64,000 nucleotides of DNA, from assembly GCF_013307435.2 (NCBI RefSeq), contig NZ_CP102845.1, positions 496,001 to 560,000 on the forward strand. Reading direction: 5' to 3'. Every line of letters starts with the position of its first letter. Positions within the stretch are counted from its first letter, which is position 1. The stretch is from Microvirga terrae (GTDB lineage Bacteria; Pseudomonadota; Alphaproteobacteria; Rhizobiales; Beijerinckiaceae). The notes under the pieces were generated by a model. The model made no database searches. It was given only the letters and a program-made list of their open reading frames with translations, and was not told the DNA's origin. Shown here piece by piece: positions 35,636-44,557 of this stretch. The position numbers and the translations under genes were made by a program.

Positions 35636-36784
35636 ATGACCGATGCCGCTGAGATCGCCCAACCCGCCTACCGCGTCCTCCAGGTCGGCGATCCGGTACC
35701 CTGGTTCAAACAGAACTCGTCCAGCAATCCGAACTACAGCTTCGATTCCGTGGCCGGGCGTTATGTCGTCCTGTGCTTCTACGGCACGGGCTCGGACAAG
35801 GTCGGGCGCGCGACCCTCGCGTCCTTTCAGGAGGAGAATCGGGATCTGTTCGACGACGACAGGATCGCGATCTTCGGCGTCAGCGTCGACCCGTCGGACG
35901 AGGCGGAAGCGCGGGCCAAGCAGATCGTCCCGGGCATCCGTCATTTCTGGGATTTCGACGGCGCCGTCGGGCGCCTCTACGGGGCGCTTCCGCGCAACAG
36001 CCCGGAGGGTCCGTCGCAGATCCCGATCCGACGCTTCTGGATGGTGCTCAATCCGACCCTGCGCGTGCGCGCCGTCTTCCCCTTCGAGCCGGACGGGAGC
36101 GACCGCCACAAGGTGATGGCCTACTTGCGGGCCCTGCCGCCGGTCGAGCGGTTCGCCGGCTTTGAGATGCCGGCGCCGGTGCTCGTCATCCCGGACGTGT
36201 TCGAGCCCGAATTCTGCCAACACCTGATCGGTCTCTACGAGCGGCATGGCGGGCAGGAATCGGGCTTCATGCGGGAAGTCGGCGGCAAGACCGTCGCGGT
36301 CCATGATCCGAACCACAAGCGGCGCAAGGATTACACGATCGAGGATGCGAACCTGATCCGGCAGGTGCAGCACCGCATCCTCCGTCGCATCAATCCGGAA
36401 ATCGAGCGGGTGCATTTCTTCAAGCCCACCCGCATGGAGCGCTACATCGTCTCCTGCTACGCGGCGGAGGACGGCGGGCATTTCCGGGCGCACCGGGACA
36501 ACACGACGAGCGGCACGGCCCATCGCCGCTTCGCCGTTTCCATCAATCTCAACGGCGATTTCGAAGGCGGCGAAGTCAGCTTCCCGGAATTCGGACCACG
36601 CAGCTACAAGGCTCCGCCCGGCGGGGCCGTGGTGTTCTCGTGCCCGCTGCTCCATGCGGTGTCGCGCGTCACGCTGGGCCGCCGCTTCGCCTTCCTGCCC
36701 TTCCTTTACGACGAGGAGGCGGCCAGGATCCGCGAGGCGAACAACGCCCATCTCGGCGAGGGCGTGGGGGCCTACAAGGCCTGA
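35636..36784 (+). CDS. Fusion: peroxiredoxin-like domain + 2OG-Fe(II) (prolyl 4-hydroxylase-like) oxygenase
   Basis: This 382-residue soluble protein is clearly two-domain. Residues about 15-165 form a thioredoxin-fold AhpC/TSA-like domain (V-G-D-P-V-P-W-F opening, V-V-L-C-F-Y-G, I-F-G-V-S-V-D). The peroxidatic cysteine expected a few residues after F-Y-G-T is absent (Gly-Ser-Asp there; the only nearby Cys is C47, inside the strand). Residues about 180-375 are a P4H-type double-stranded beta helix with iron ligands H286-x-D288 (A-H-R-D-N) and H340, and a downstream Arg near 350 for 2-oxoglutarate. The oxygenase site is intact, so hydroxylation of a protein or small molecule is plausible. Its stop overlaps the convergent Nudix gene by 13 bases. 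Confidence 0.88.
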   Translation: MTDAAEIAQPAYRVLQVGDPVPWFKQNSSSNPNYSFDSVAGRYVVLCFYGTGSDKVGRATLASFQEENRDLFDDDRIAIFGVSVDPSDEAEARAKQIVPGIRHFWDFDGAVGRLYGALPRNSPEGPSQIPIRRFWMVLNPTLRVRAVFPFEPDGSDRHKVMAYLRALPPVERFAGFEMPAPVLVIPDVFEPEFCQHLIGLYERHGGQESGFMREVGGKTVAVHDPNHKRRKDYTIEDANLIRQVQHRILRRINPEIERVHFFKPTRMERYIVSCYAAEDGGHFRAHRDNTTSGTAHRRFAVSINLNGDFEGGEVSFPEFGPRSYKAPPGGAVVFSCPLLHAVSRVTLGRRFAFLPFLYDEEAARIREANNAHLGEGVGAYKA

Positions 36785-37182
36785 CAGGTCTCCTCCAGGG
36801 ACAGGGCGAGCGGCAGGATGGCGTCCCGCGTGAGAGGGGCGAGCGGAACGTCGCCCGGATCGCGCGGGTCGATCCAGGCGTATTCCTCGATCTCGGCCTG
36901 GCAGACGATCGCGCCGGCAAGCCTCACCGCGTAGAGGGCGGCCCGCACCTGCCGCCCTGGCTCGTTCGCCGCCGGCGCCTCGAAGAGGCCGAGGCTCGTC
37001 GCGGAGCCCGGAACGAGGCCGCAGCCGAGCTCCTCGCGCAGTTCGCGGGCGAGGGCATGCAGGTCGGCCTCGCCCGGCTCGCGCTTGCCGCCGGGCTGCA
37101 TGAAGCTCTCCGTGCCGCGCTTGCGCACGAGCAGGACATGGCCGCGCCCGTCGCGTACCAGGGCGGCGACGATCTCGATCAC
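36772..37182 (-). CDS. Nudix hydrolase
   Basis: This 136-residue cytoplasmic protein has a complete Nudix box (G-G-K-R-E-P-G-E then R-E-L-R-E-E-L-G near residues 31-52), so hydrolysis of a nucleoside-diphosphate derivative is likely. I start at GTG 37182, which overlaps the stop of the upstream LOG gene (GTGA); an ATG 21 bases upstream is possible. Its stop codon lies inside the end of the convergent oxygenase gene, so the two 3' ends overlap by 13 bases. Confidence 0.88.
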   Translation of the reverse strand: MIEIVAALVRDGRGHVLLVRKRGTESFMQPGGKREPGEADLHALARELREELGCGLVPGSATSLGLFEAPAANEPGRQVRAALYAVRLAGAIVCQAEIEEYAWIDPRDPGDVPLAPLTRDAILPLALSLEETCQAL

Positions 37183-37757
37183 CGCTCGCCCGCCTTGATC
37201 CATTTGTCGACCTTGGGCGGTTCATAGGCGCGCACGGCCTCGATCAGGGCGGCGGGCTCGTTCTCGACGATCAGCATCGCCCGGTGGACCGGCTTCACGA
37301 AGCCACGATCGACCACGTCGTCCAGGAAGTCGGTCAGCTTGTCGTAGAAGCCGCCCGCGTTCAGGAGCGCGCAGGGCTTGCGGTGATAGCCGAGCTGCGC
37401 CCAGGTCCAGACCTCGAACAACTCCTCGAAGGTGCCGAGCCCGCCGGGCAGGGCGACGAAGCCGTCGGCGAGCTCCGCCATCAGGGCCTTGCGCTCGTGC
37501 ATGGAGCCCACCACCCGCAGATCGCTCAATCCGCCATGGGCGATCTCCTTGTCCACCAGCGCCTGCGGCATCACGCCGGTCACGTGGCCGCCCCGTCCCA
37601 GGACGGCGTCCGCCACCGTCCCCATGAGCCCCACGGAGGCGCCGCCATAGACCAGTTCGATGCCTTGGGCGGCCATAGTCTCGCCGAGGGACCGGGCTGC
37701 CTCGAGATAGACCGGGTCGTGGCCGCTGCTGGAGCCGCAGAAGACACACAGTCGCAT
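37179..37757 (-). CDS. LOG-family (TIGR00730) Rossmann protein, cytokinin riboside 5'-monophosphate phosphoribohydrolase-like
   Basis: This 192-residue protein has the LOG/lysine-decarboxylase-like fold. It shows the N-terminal V-F-C-G-S-S-S-G, the E-L-V-Y-G-G-A-S-V-G-L-M-G segment, M-H-E-R-K and the diagnostic P-G-G-L-G-T-F-E-E. The last two are the phosphoribohydrolase signature of LOG enzymes, which release cytokinin-type bases from their 5'-monophosphates. Many bacterial members have broader nucleotide roles. ATG 37757 follows AGGAAGGA. It is translationally coupled to the Nudix gene, so the pair may act on related nucleotides. Confidence 0.92.
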   Translation of the reverse strand: MRLCVFCGSSSGHDPVYLEAARSLGETMAAQGIELVYGGASVGLMGTVADAVLGRGGHVTGVMPQALVDKEIAHGGLSDLRVVGSMHERKALMAELADGFVALPGGLGTFEELFEVWTWAQLGYHRKPCALLNAGGFYDKLTDFLDDVVDRGFVKPVHRAMLIVENEPAALIEAVRAYEPPKVDKWIKAGER

Positions 37758-37798
37758 GGGATCGTCCTTCCTGATTCGCGTCACGGATCGATGAACGA

Positions 37799-37860
37799 CA
37801 GGTCTGCGCCGAGCTCAAGGCCTGGAAGCAGGTTGAGGCCTTGAGCTCGGCGCAGACCTG
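37799..37860. repeat. 25-bp perfect inverted repeat with 12-base loop
   Basis: Left arm 37799-37823 (begins CAGGTCTGCGCCGAGC) is exactly reverse-complementary to right arm 37836-37860. The loop is GGAAGCAGGTTG. It lies between the divergent LOG and thiolase starts. It is far longer and more perfect than the other hairpins here, has no U-run and no resemblance to repeat families A-C. A transcript in either direction would fold tightly. Confidence 0.85.
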
Positions 37861-37939
37861 CCATCGCCTGCCCGACTTGCTGAAAGCCGCAAAGAGGGCC
37901 ACCTTGTCGTCCAACAAGACAATCCCCGAGGAGACATCC

Positions 37940-39106
37940 ATGACCGCCTGCATCGTCGGCTGGGCTCATACCCCGTTCGGCAAGCTCGACACCGAGACCG
38001 TCGAGAGCCTGATCGTCCGCGTCGCCAACGAGGCGCTGGACCATGCGGGGCTTCAGCCCGAGGACGTGGACGAAGTGGTGCTCGGCCACTTCAACGGCGG
38101 CTTCTCGGCCCAGGACTTCACCGCCTCCCTGGTGTTCCAGGCCAGCGACAAGTTCCGCTTCAAGCCGGCGACCCGGGTCGAGAATGCCTGCGCGACCGGC
38201 TCGGCGGCCGTGCATCAGGCGATCAAGACCATCGAGGCGCGGCGCGCCCGGACCGTGCTGGTGGTCGGCGTGGAGCAGATGACGACGACGCCCGGCCCCG
38301 AGATCGGCAACATCCTGCTCAAGGCCTCCTATCTGCCCGAGGACGGCGGCACGCCGGGCGGGTTCGCCGGCGTGTTCGGCAAGATCGCCGGCACCTACTT
38401 CCAGCGTTACGGCGACCAGTCCGACGCCCTGGCGCTGATCGCGGCCAAGAACCACAGGAATGGCGTCGACAATCCCTATGCGCAGATGCGCAAGGATCTG
38501 GGCTTCGATTTCTGCCGCGCCGAGAGCGAGAAGAATCCGTACGTGGCCGGTCCCCTCAAGCGCACCGACTGCTCGCTCGTGTCCGACGGCGCCGCCGCCC
38601 TGGTGCTGGCCGATACCGAGACGGCGTTGCGGATGAAGCGCGCGGTGGCCTTCCGGGCGACGGCCCACGCGCAGGATTTCCTGCCCATGTCGAAGCGCGA
38701 CATCATCGAGTTCGAGGGCTGCGCGGAAGCCTGGCGGCGCGCGTTGTCTCAAGCGGGTATCCAGCTCACGGATCTGTCCTTTGTCGAGACCCACGACTGC
38801 TTCACCATCGCGGAGCTCATCGAATACGAGGCCATGGGCCTGACCCCGCGCGGCCAGGGCGCGACGGCCGTCAAGGAAGGCTGGACGAACCGCGACGGCA
38901 GGCTGCCGGTGAATCCCTCCGGCGGCCTCAAGGCCAAGGGCCATCCCATCGGCGCCACCGGCGTCTCCATGCATGCGCTCTCGGCCATGCAGCTCTGCGA
39001 GGAGGCCGGCGGCATCCAGGTGAAGAACCCGGTGCTCGGCGGCGTCTTCAACATGGGCGGGGCCGCGGTGGCGAACTACGTGAGCGTGCTCGAGCGGATC
39101 AAATGA
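37940..39106 (+). CDS. Thiolase-family acetyl-CoA acyltransferase (SCP2-thiolase-like)
   Basis: This 388-residue thiolase-fold protein has the nucleophilic cysteine C84 in E-N-A-C-A-T-G-S, a V-E-T-H-D-C-F-T-I-A-E segment and H335 in G-H-P-I-G-A-T-G. The classical C-terminal C-x-G-G-G is replaced by N-M-G-G-A, and the H-D-C-F motif is present, both features of the SCP2-thiolase branch. It probably acts on acyl-CoA (thiolysis or Claisen condensation), but many SCP2-like bacterial members have unknown substrates. ATG 37940 follows GAGGAG. No other beta-oxidation gene is adjacent. Confidence 0.9.
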   Translation: MTACIVGWAHTPFGKLDTETVESLIVRVANEALDHAGLQPEDVDEVVLGHFNGGFSAQDFTASLVFQASDKFRFKPATRVENACATGSAAVHQAIKTIEARRARTVLVVGVEQMTTTPGPEIGNILLKASYLPEDGGTPGGFAGVFGKIAGTYFQRYGDQSDALALIAAKNHRNGVDNPYAQMRKDLGFDFCRAESEKNPYVAGPLKRTDCSLVSDGAAALVLADTETALRMKRAVAFRATAHAQDFLPMSKRDIIEFEGCAEAWRRALSQAGIQLTDLSFVETHDCFTIAELIEYEAMGLTPRGQGATAVKEGWTNRDGRLPVNPSGGLKAKGHPIGATGVSMHALSAMQLCEEAGGIQVKNPVLGGVFNMGGAAVANYVSVLERIK

Positions 39107-39128
39107 CGAAGCCGCACGGCTTCGTCAT
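39103..39128 (+). promoter_or_regulatory. 12-bp hairpin spanning the thiolase stop codon
   Basis: ATGACGAAGCCG, two bases, then CGGCTTCGTCAT: a perfect stem that contains the TGA stop. No U-run follows, so it is more likely a 3'-end stabiliser than an intrinsic terminator. It abuts a family A repeat. Confidence 0.6.
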
Positions 39129-39212
39129 CATCGGGCTTGACCCGCTGATCCCGTCTGCTTGAGGCATTGCGCTTCACCGGATCGGGATGGCCGGGTCAGG
39201 GCCGGCCATGAC
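39122..39212 (-). repeat. Dispersed intergenic palindromic repeat, family A copy 6 (inverted, one end diverged)
   Basis: On the reverse strand it opens GTCATGGCCGGCCCTGACCC and continues GGCCATCCCGATCCGG. The far end GTCATCATCGGGCTTGACCC has drifted from the consensus. It lies between the convergent thiolase and bolA genes. Confidence 0.7.
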
Positions 39213-39229
39213 AAGCCAGCGGCTTTCGC

Positions 39230-39496
39230 TTATTCTCCCGGCGCCTTGGCCTGGATGGCCAGGGCGTGCAGGCCCCGGTCGAAGGCGCCTTTCAAGGTGT
39301 CGTTGACGAGCCGGTGACGCTCGACCCGGCTCTTGCCGGAAAAGGCCTCCGACACGATATAAACCTGGAAATGAGTTTCTCCGCCCTCTCGCCAGCCGGC
39401 GTGGCCGTGGTGCTTTTCTGATTCGTCCGTGACGGTCAGTTCGGCCGGCTGCAGGCTGTCCTGCAAAGTCCGTGTGATCCAGTGCTGAAGGGTCAT
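39230..39496 (-). CDS. BolA-family protein
   Basis: This 88-residue protein has the BolA/IbaG fold: an N-terminal helix, then E-S-E-K-H-H-G-H-A-G with the histidines used in 2Fe-2S sharing with monothiol glutaredoxins, F-Q-V-Y-I-V-S-E-A-F-S-G-K-S, and R-H-R-L-V-N-D-T-L. It is divergent from the J-domain gene. BolA next to a J-domain gene and cobST is a familiar Rhizobiales arrangement. Expected role: Fe-S or glutaredoxin-linked regulation. Confidence 0.93.
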   Translation of the reverse strand: MTLQHWITRTLQDSLQPAELTVTDESEKHHGHAGWREGGETHFQVYIVSEAFSGKSRVERHRLVNDTLKGAFDRGLHALAIQAKAPGE

Positions 39497-39515
39497 GCTG
39501 ATTTGTAAACCTTTT

Positions 39516-39541
39516 TGAACGGGTCTGCGGCGAAAAGCGTT
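39516..39541 (+). promoter_or_regulatory. Possible ECF (EcfG-like) promoter before the J-domain gene
   Basis: TGAAC at 39516-39520, a 17-base spacer, then CGTT at 39538-39541; the gene starts 45 bases on. The EcfG consensus is GGAAC-N16/17-CGTT, so the -35 has one mismatch, the same as the better-placed rpoH2 site. GAACG/CGTTC is also a small dyad, so chance or an operator remains possible. Confidence 0.35.
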
Positions 39542-39585
39542 CAGGCCTTGGCTCAAGGCCCCAAGCCACTCATAATCGCTGAATC

Positions 39586-40215
39586 ATGGATCTCAACTCG
39601 CCTCTTTTCGACCGTATCCGGATCAAGCCTTCCTGCGAGGAACCGCAGGAGGCCAAGGGACCCGTGTGCGAGCACCCCTCCTGCAAGGCGGCAGGGGAAT
39701 TCCGCGCGCCCAAGGGGCGTGACCGGGAGGGCCAGTACTGGCGCTTCTGCCTCCAGCACGTGCGCGAATACAACGCCTCCTACAATTACTTCGCCGGCAT
39801 GTCCGACTCGGCCGTGGCCGCCTTCCAGAAGGATTCCATCATCGGCCATCGCCCGACTTGGACCATGGGCATGAACGCCTCCGGCCAGAGCGAGGAGCAG
39901 GGCGCCAAGGCGGAGCCGCGGGACTGGGGCTATTTCGATCCCCTCGGCATTCTCAAGGGCGAGGATTTCACCCAGGCCAGGACCAGCCGGGCGCGGCCCG
40001 AGCCGAAGCGGCCGCGCCATACGGGAGCGGTGCGCCGGGCCCTCGACATCCTGGGCCTCGACGAGACCGCCGACGGCCCCACCATTAAGGCCCAGTACAA
40101 GGCCCTGGTGAAGCGCTTTCACCCCGACGCGAACGGGGGCGACCGTTCCTTCGAGGAGCGCCTGCGCGACATCATCAAGGCGCACGACGCCCTCAAGACC
40201 GCCGGCCTGTGCTGA
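39586..40215 (+). CDS. J-domain (DnaJ-like) protein
   Basis: This 209-residue protein has a C-terminal J domain (about 148-205) with the essential H-P-D tripeptide in K-R-F-H-P-D-A-N, so it should stimulate an Hsp70. The N-terminal 70 residues carry five cysteines, including C-E-E, C-E-H-P-S-C and F-C-L-Q-H, in a possible zinc-binding cluster. It lacks the G/F and Cys-rich modules of true DnaJ. It is a conserved Rhizobiales gene between bolA and cobS, and its client is unknown. Confidence 0.92.
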   Translation: MDLNSPLFDRIRIKPSCEEPQEAKGPVCEHPSCKAAGEFRAPKGRDREGQYWRFCLQHVREYNASYNYFAGMSDSAVAAFQKDSIIGHRPTWTMGMNASGQSEEQGAKAEPRDWGYFDPLGILKGEDFTQARTSRARPEPKRPRHTGAVRRALDILGLDETADGPTIKAQYKALVKRFHPDANGGDRSFEERLRDIIKAHDALKTAGLC

Positions 40216-40331
40216 ACCGATACCGCTTCAGGCAAAGCTGCTAGGCGCATTAGGAAATTGCGCCATTCCGTCATGGAGGTTAAGAAGCCCATGACATTTG
40301 AGAGACACCCTTCAAAGACCGAGAGGCCCCT

Positions 40332-41321
40332 ATGACGGCACATACCGAGACAGCGACCCTTCTGCCTGACATGAAGGTGTCCGTGCGACAGGTCTTCGGC
40401 ATCGACTCGGATCTGGAAGTTCCCGCTTTCTCGCAGGCCGAGGGGCACGTGCCCGATCTCGATCCCGACTACCTGTTCGACCGGGACACGACGCTGGCGA
40501 TCCTGGCGGGCTTCGCGCGCAACCGCCGCGTCATGATCACGGGCTATCACGGCACCGGCAAGTCGACCCATATCGAGCAGGTGGCCGCCCGCCTCAACTG
40601 GCCCTGCGTGCGCGTGAACCTGGACAGCCACGTGTCGCGCATCGATCTCGTCGGCAAGGACGCGATCGTGCTGCAGGAGGGCAAGCAGGTCACGGCCTTC
40701 CAGGACGGCATCCTGCCCTGGGCGCTGCAGAACAACGTGGCCCTCGTGTTCGACGAATACGACGCCGGCCGCCCGGACGTGATGTTCGTGATCCAGCGCG
40801 TGCTCGAGCAGTCGGGCAAGCTCACGCTCCTCGACCAGAAGCGCGTGATCCGGCCTCACCCGGCCTTCCGCCTCTTCGCCACGGCCAACACCGTGGGTCT
40901 CGGCGACACCTCGGGCCTCTATCACGGCACGCAGCAGATCAACCAGGGCCAGATGGACCGCTGGTCCATCGTCACGACGCTCAACTACCTGCCGCACGAC
41001 AAGGAGGTGGACATCGTCCTCTCCAAGGCGAAGCACTACCAGGAGGATGCGTCCGGCCGGGACATCGTCAACAAGATGGTGCGCGTGGCCGACCTCACCC
41101 GCTCGGCCTTCATGAACGGCGATCTCTCGACGGTCATGAGCCCGCGCACGGTGATCACCTGGGCGGAGAACGCCGAGATCTTCGGCGACACGGGCTTCGC
41201 CTTCCGGGTCACCTTCCTCAACAAGTGCGACGAGCTCGAGCGCGCCCTCGTGGCGGAGTTCTACCAGCGCTCCTTCGGCAAGGAACTGCCGGAGAGCGCC
41301 GTGAACATGGTGCTGAGCTAA
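40332..41321 (+). CDS. cobS: Aerobic cobaltochelatase subunit CobS
   Basis: This is the AAA+ ATPase subunit of the cobaltochelatase CobNST, which inserts Co2+ into hydrogenobyrinate a,c-diamide in aerobic cobalamin synthesis. The 329-residue protein has Walker [10 protein letters not shown] (71-79), Walker B L-V-F-D-E-Y-D (about 138-144), and an A-T-A-N-T sensor 1. It starts with a GAGAGG ribosome-binding site. The cobS-cobT pair is intact here; cobN must lie elsewhere. No cobalamin riboswitch fits in the 116-base spacer upstream. Confidence 0.96.
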   Translation: MTAHTETATLLPDMKVSVRQVFGIDSDLEVPAFSQAEGHVPDLDPDYLFDRDTTLAILAGFARNRRVMITGYHGTGKSTHIEQVAARLNWPCVRVNLDSHVSRIDLVGKDAIVLQEGKQVTAFQDGILPWALQNNVALVFDEYDAGRPDVMFVIQRVLEQSGKLTLLDQKRVIRPHPAFRLFATANTVGLGDTSGLYHGTQQINQGQMDRWSIVTTLNYLPHDKEVDIVLSKAKHYQEDASGRDIVNKMVRVADLTRSAFMNGDLSTVMSPRTVITWAENAEIFGDTGFAFRVTFLNKCDELERALVAEFYQRSFGKELPESAVNMVLS

Positions 41322-41334
41322 TCGACGATCGGGC

Positions 41335-41450
41335 ATCCTCATCGTGAGGAGCAGAGCCTCTCGAAGGACGAGGATGCCGGGTCGGGGGATTTCTGGAAGC
41401 GCTCGCGTCCGTCGAGACGGCCCTCGGCCTCCTCAGGACAAGGGCTTATC
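41335..41450 (+). repeat. Dispersed intergenic repeat, family B (cobS-cobT spacer)
   Basis: The spacer reads CCTCATCGTGAGGAGCAGAG, CCTCTCGAAGGACGAGG, then GAGACGGCCCTCGGCC and CTCCTCAGGACAAGG. This is a common Rhizobiales dispersed palindromic unit in which the CCTCAT...GAGG halves pair. Only one copy is seen in this window. It lies within the cobST operon. Confidence 0.65.
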
Positions 41451-41467
41451 GGAAGCGACAGGCAAAG

Positions 41468-43378
41468 ATGTCCATCTCGAACCGCAAGCCGGGTGAGAAG
41501 AAGGAAGCGCCGGCGGAGCCGCTGAAGCGCTCCATCGCCGGCACCATGAAGGCGATCGCCCGCAAGCCCGATCTCGAGGTCGCCTTCGCGTCCGACCGTC
41601 CGGTGCTCATGGGTCAGGACAAGGCGCGCCTGCCGGAGCCGCCCCGGCGGCTGACCGCGCAGGACGTGGCGGTTCTGCGCGGCAATGCCGACGCCATGGC
41701 GCTCCGCCTCGCCTGCCACGACACCACCTTGCACCGGAAGCTCGCCCCCGAGGGCCAGGCCGCCCGGGCCGTGTTCGACGCGGTCGAGCAGGCGCGCGTG
41801 GAATCCATCGGCTCCCGGCGCATGGCCGGCATCTCGTCCAACATCTCGGCCATGCTGGAGGACCGCTACCACCGCGGCGGCAAATACGAGGAGATCACCG
41901 ATCGGGCCGACGCACCCCTGGAGGACGCCCTCGCTCTCCTGGTGCGCGAGCGCCTGACCGGCGCGAAGCCGCCGGCCTCCGCGGCCAAGATCGTCGATCT
42001 CTGGCGCGCCTTCATCGAGGATCGCGCCGGACGCGACCTCGATGGCCTGCTGAAGAACATCGAGAACCAGCGCAGCTTCGCCCGCTCGATCCGCGACCTG
42101 CTCTCCTCCCTCGACATGGCCGACGAGTCGGCGCTCGACTCCGAGGATGAGGAGAACGAGGACGATAGCGAGTCCGAGGAGCAGGAACAGCAGGGTGAGG
42201 GTGAATCCGAGCAGGAGAGCCAGGGCGATCGCGCCGAGGTGGAAATCAGCGAGGATTCGAGCGACGAAATGGAGGATGGTGCCACGGAGGAGGCCGACGG
42301 TCCTTCCGGCGAGCTGCCCGAGGAATCCGAGGAGGCGGATTCGGAGGATGCCGGCGAATCCTGGCGTCCGCCCTCCCGTTCCAACGAGGCGCGGGGGCCC
42401 GACTACAAGGCCTATACCCCAAAATTCGACGAGATCATCCACGCGGAAGACCTCTGCGACGCGGACGAGCTGACGCGCCTGCGCGCCTATCTCGACAAGC
42501 AGCTCGCTCATCTCCAGGGGGTGGTGGGGCGCCTGGCCAACCGCCTGCAGCGCCGCCTGATGGCGCAGCAGAACCGGTCCTGGGAGTTCGACCTCGAAGA
42601 GGGCGCCCTCGATCCGGCGCGCCTGCCGCGCATCGTCATGGACCCGTTCCAGCCCCTGAGCTTCAAGCAGGAACAGGACACCAACTTCCGCGACACGGTG
42701 GTGACGCTCCTCCTCGACAATTCCGGCTCCATGCGCGGGCGCCCGATCACCGTCGCGGCCACCTGTGCGGACATTCTCGCCCGCACCCTGGAGCGCTGCG
42801 GCGTGAAGGTCGAGATCCTCGGCTTCACCACTCGGGCCTGGAAGGGCGGGCAGGCCCGCGAGACTTGGCTGCAGAACGGCAAGCCGGCCAATCCCGGCCG
42901 CCTGAACGACCTGCGCCACATCATCTACAAGTCGGCGGACGCGCCCTGGCGCCGTGCGCGCAAGAATCTCGGCCTGATGATGCGCGAGGGCCTGTTGAAG
43001 GAGAACATCGACGGCGAGGCCCTCGACTGGGCGCACAAGCGTCTGCTCGGACGGCCCGAGCAGCGGCGCATCCTGATGGTGATCTCGGACGGCGCCCCGG
43101 TGGACGACTCGACCCTCTCGGTCAATCCCGGCAACTACCTCGAGCGGCATCTGCGTTTCATCATCGAGGAGATCGAGACCCGCTCACCCGTGGAGCTCAT
43201 CGCCATCGGCATCGGCCACGACGTGACGCGCTACTACCGCCGCGCCGTGACCATCGTGGACGCGGAGGAGCTCGGCGGCGTCATGACCGAGAAGCTCGCC
43301 GAGCTGTTCGAGGAGAATGCCGGCCCGCCGGCCAGAGGTGCTTCCAGGGGCGCGCCCCGCCGTAGAGCCGTCGCTTGA
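41468..43378 (+). CDS. cobT: Aerobic cobaltochelatase subunit CobT
   Basis: This is the vWA-domain partner of CobS in the cobaltochelatase complex. The 636-residue protein has an N-terminal region starting M-S-I-S-N-R-K, a very acidic Glu/Ser/Asp-rich central stretch (about 215-305, with runs such as [11 protein letters not shown]), and a C-terminal vWA domain with the MIDAS motif D-N-S-G-S-M near 415-420. The acidic linker is a hallmark of CobT and BchD/ChlD-type subunits. It is co-directional with cobS and separated by a family B repeat. Confidence 0.95.
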   Translation: MSISNRKPGEKKEAPAEPLKRSIAGTMKAIARKPDLEVAFASDRPVLMGQDKARLPEPPRRLTAQDVAVLRGNADAMALRLACHDTTLHRKLAPEGQAARAVFDAVEQARVESIGSRRMAGISSNISAMLEDRYHRGGKYEEITDRADAPLEDALALLVRERLTGAKPPASAAKIVDLWRAFIEDRAGRDLDGLLKNIENQRSFARSIRDLLSSLDMADESALDSEDEENEDDSESEEQEQQGEGESEQESQGDRAEVEISEDSSDEMEDGATEEADGPSGELPEESEEADSEDAGESWRPPSRSNEARGPDYKAYTPKFDEIIHAEDLCDADELTRLRAYLDKQLAHLQGVVGRLANRLQRRLMAQQNRSWEFDLEEGALDPARLPRIVMDPFQPLSFKQEQDTNFRDTVVTLLLDNSGSMRGRPITVAATCADILARTLERCGVKVEILGFTTRAWKGGQARETWLQNGKPANPGRLNDLRHIIYKSADAPWRRARKNLGLMMREGLLKENIDGEALDWAHKRLLGRPEQRRILMVISDGAPVDDSTLSVNPGNYLERHLRFIIEEIETRSPVELIAIGIGHDVTRYYRRAVTIVDAEELGGVMTEKLAELFEENAGPPARGASRGAPRRRAVA

Positions 43379-44379
43379 GGCTCACCCGTCGCGGCTTCCT
43401 GACCGGTGCGGGCGCTGCCGCGGCGACGCTCGCCTGCACGGGCGTCGCCCTGGCGCAGCGCCCGCAGGCCTTCCGGGGCGCCACGCCCATCGACGTGGAG
43501 GCGAGGCCGATCGGCAGGCTCTCCACCACCGATCCGGATCGCAGCCGCTTCGGGGCCCTGATGTTCCGCTCCGGGGTCGCTCTGCGCTCGCCGGTGACGG
43601 CCTTCGGCGGCTTCTCCGGCCTGTGGCGCTCGGCGAGCGGCCAGGACATCGTCGCGCTGGCCGACAATGCGCAGGTTCTCAAAGCCCGGATCGAGACGTC
43701 GGACGGACGGCTGTCGGGCCTGTCCGGCCCGGTGCTCTCGCCTCTGATCCTGGGCAACGGCGTTCCCTTGAGGCGCTCGCGCTACTACGACACGGAGAGC
43801 CTCGCGCTTGCCGGCAATGCCGCCTATGTGGGCGTCGAGCGCAACCATGCGGTCATCCGGTTCGAGCGGACGGCGACGGGAAGCATCATCCGTGGCGTGC
43901 CCATTCCCGTGCCGAAGGAACTGCGGGACCTGCCGAGCAACGGCGGCCTGGAAGCCCTCGGCGTCGCGCCCCAGCGCTCGCCCCTGAACGGGGCCCTCGT
44001 GGGGATCGCGGAGGGCGGCAGCGGCTTCATCCTCACGGGGCCGCGGCAGGGCGCCTTTCAGATTGCCCTTTCGGACGGCTACAACGTCACCGATCTCGCG
44101 TTCCTGCCCGATGGCGATGCGGTGATCCTGGAGCGCCGCTTCTCGCTCTTCGGCGGCTTCGGCTGCCGTCTCCGCCGCATTGAGGCAGGTGCATTCAAGG
44201 CCGGCGCCAGCGTGGACGGCGACATCCTCTACGAGAGCGAAGCCTCGCATCAGATCGACAACATGGAGGGGCTCGCCGTCCATCGGGACAGCGGCGACAT
44301 CGTCCTGTCCCTGATTTCCGACGACAATTTCAGCTCCCTGCAGAGAACCGTGCTGCTCGAATTCGCGCTTGCGGTCTGA
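43375..44379 (+). CDS. Esterase-like phytase-family (PF13449-type) secreted protein
   Basis: This 334-residue protein has a twin-arginine signal ([11 protein letters not shown] near residues 2-12, then a hydrophobic Ala-rich stretch ending A-L-A-Q), so it is probably exported folded by Tat. The mature part has beta-propeller-like segments ([27 protein letters not shown]) matching the esterase-like activity of phytase family. The start is a TTG overlapping the cobT stop (TTGA), implying coupling. The substrate is unknown; phosphatase or esterase activity is family-based. Confidence 0.75.
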   Translation: MRLTRRGFLTGAGAAAATLACTGVALAQRPQAFRGATPIDVEARPIGRLSTTDPDRSRFGALMFRSGVALRSPVTAFGGFSGLWRSASGQDIVALADNAQVLKARIETSDGRLSGLSGPVLSPLILGNGVPLRRSRYYDTESLALAGNAAYVGVERNHAVIRFERTATGSIIRGVPIPVPKELRDLPSNGGLEALGVAPQRSPLNGALVGIAEGGSGFILTGPRQGAFQIALSDGYNVTDLAFLPDGDAVILERRFSLFGGFGCRLRRIEAGAFKAGASVDGDILYESEASHQIDNMEGLAVHRDSGDIVLSLISDDNFSSLQRTVLLEFALAV

Positions 44380-44503
44380 GCTGTCGGCGACCCTGCCTTC
44401 CGCAAGGGCAATTGCCATTTTTCTCACCAATCTTTGCCTGCCTCTATCCCTTCGTCTCGCTTGAAGCCCTAGGTTTTAGGCAACTAAGCTTCCTTTCTGC
44501 GGG

Positions 44504-44527
44504 CCCGGCGCCAATTGTTGCGCCGGG
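44504..44527 (+). promoter_or_regulatory. Leader hairpin of the ATP-grasp/Anbu operon
   Basis: CCCGGCGC and GCGCCGGG form an 8-bp stem with an 8-base loop (CAATTGTT), 30 bases before the first gene. It is too far from a T-run to be a terminator. It sits in the 5' leader, where it could affect mRNA stability or initiation. Confidence 0.5.
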
Positions 44528-44557
44528 TGTCCGCCTCGAAAGGCTTGAGGAGATCCG

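Noticed and set aside
40216..40331. Cobalamin riboswitch before cobS
   Set aside because: The spacer is only 116 bases and lacks the B12 box-like core.
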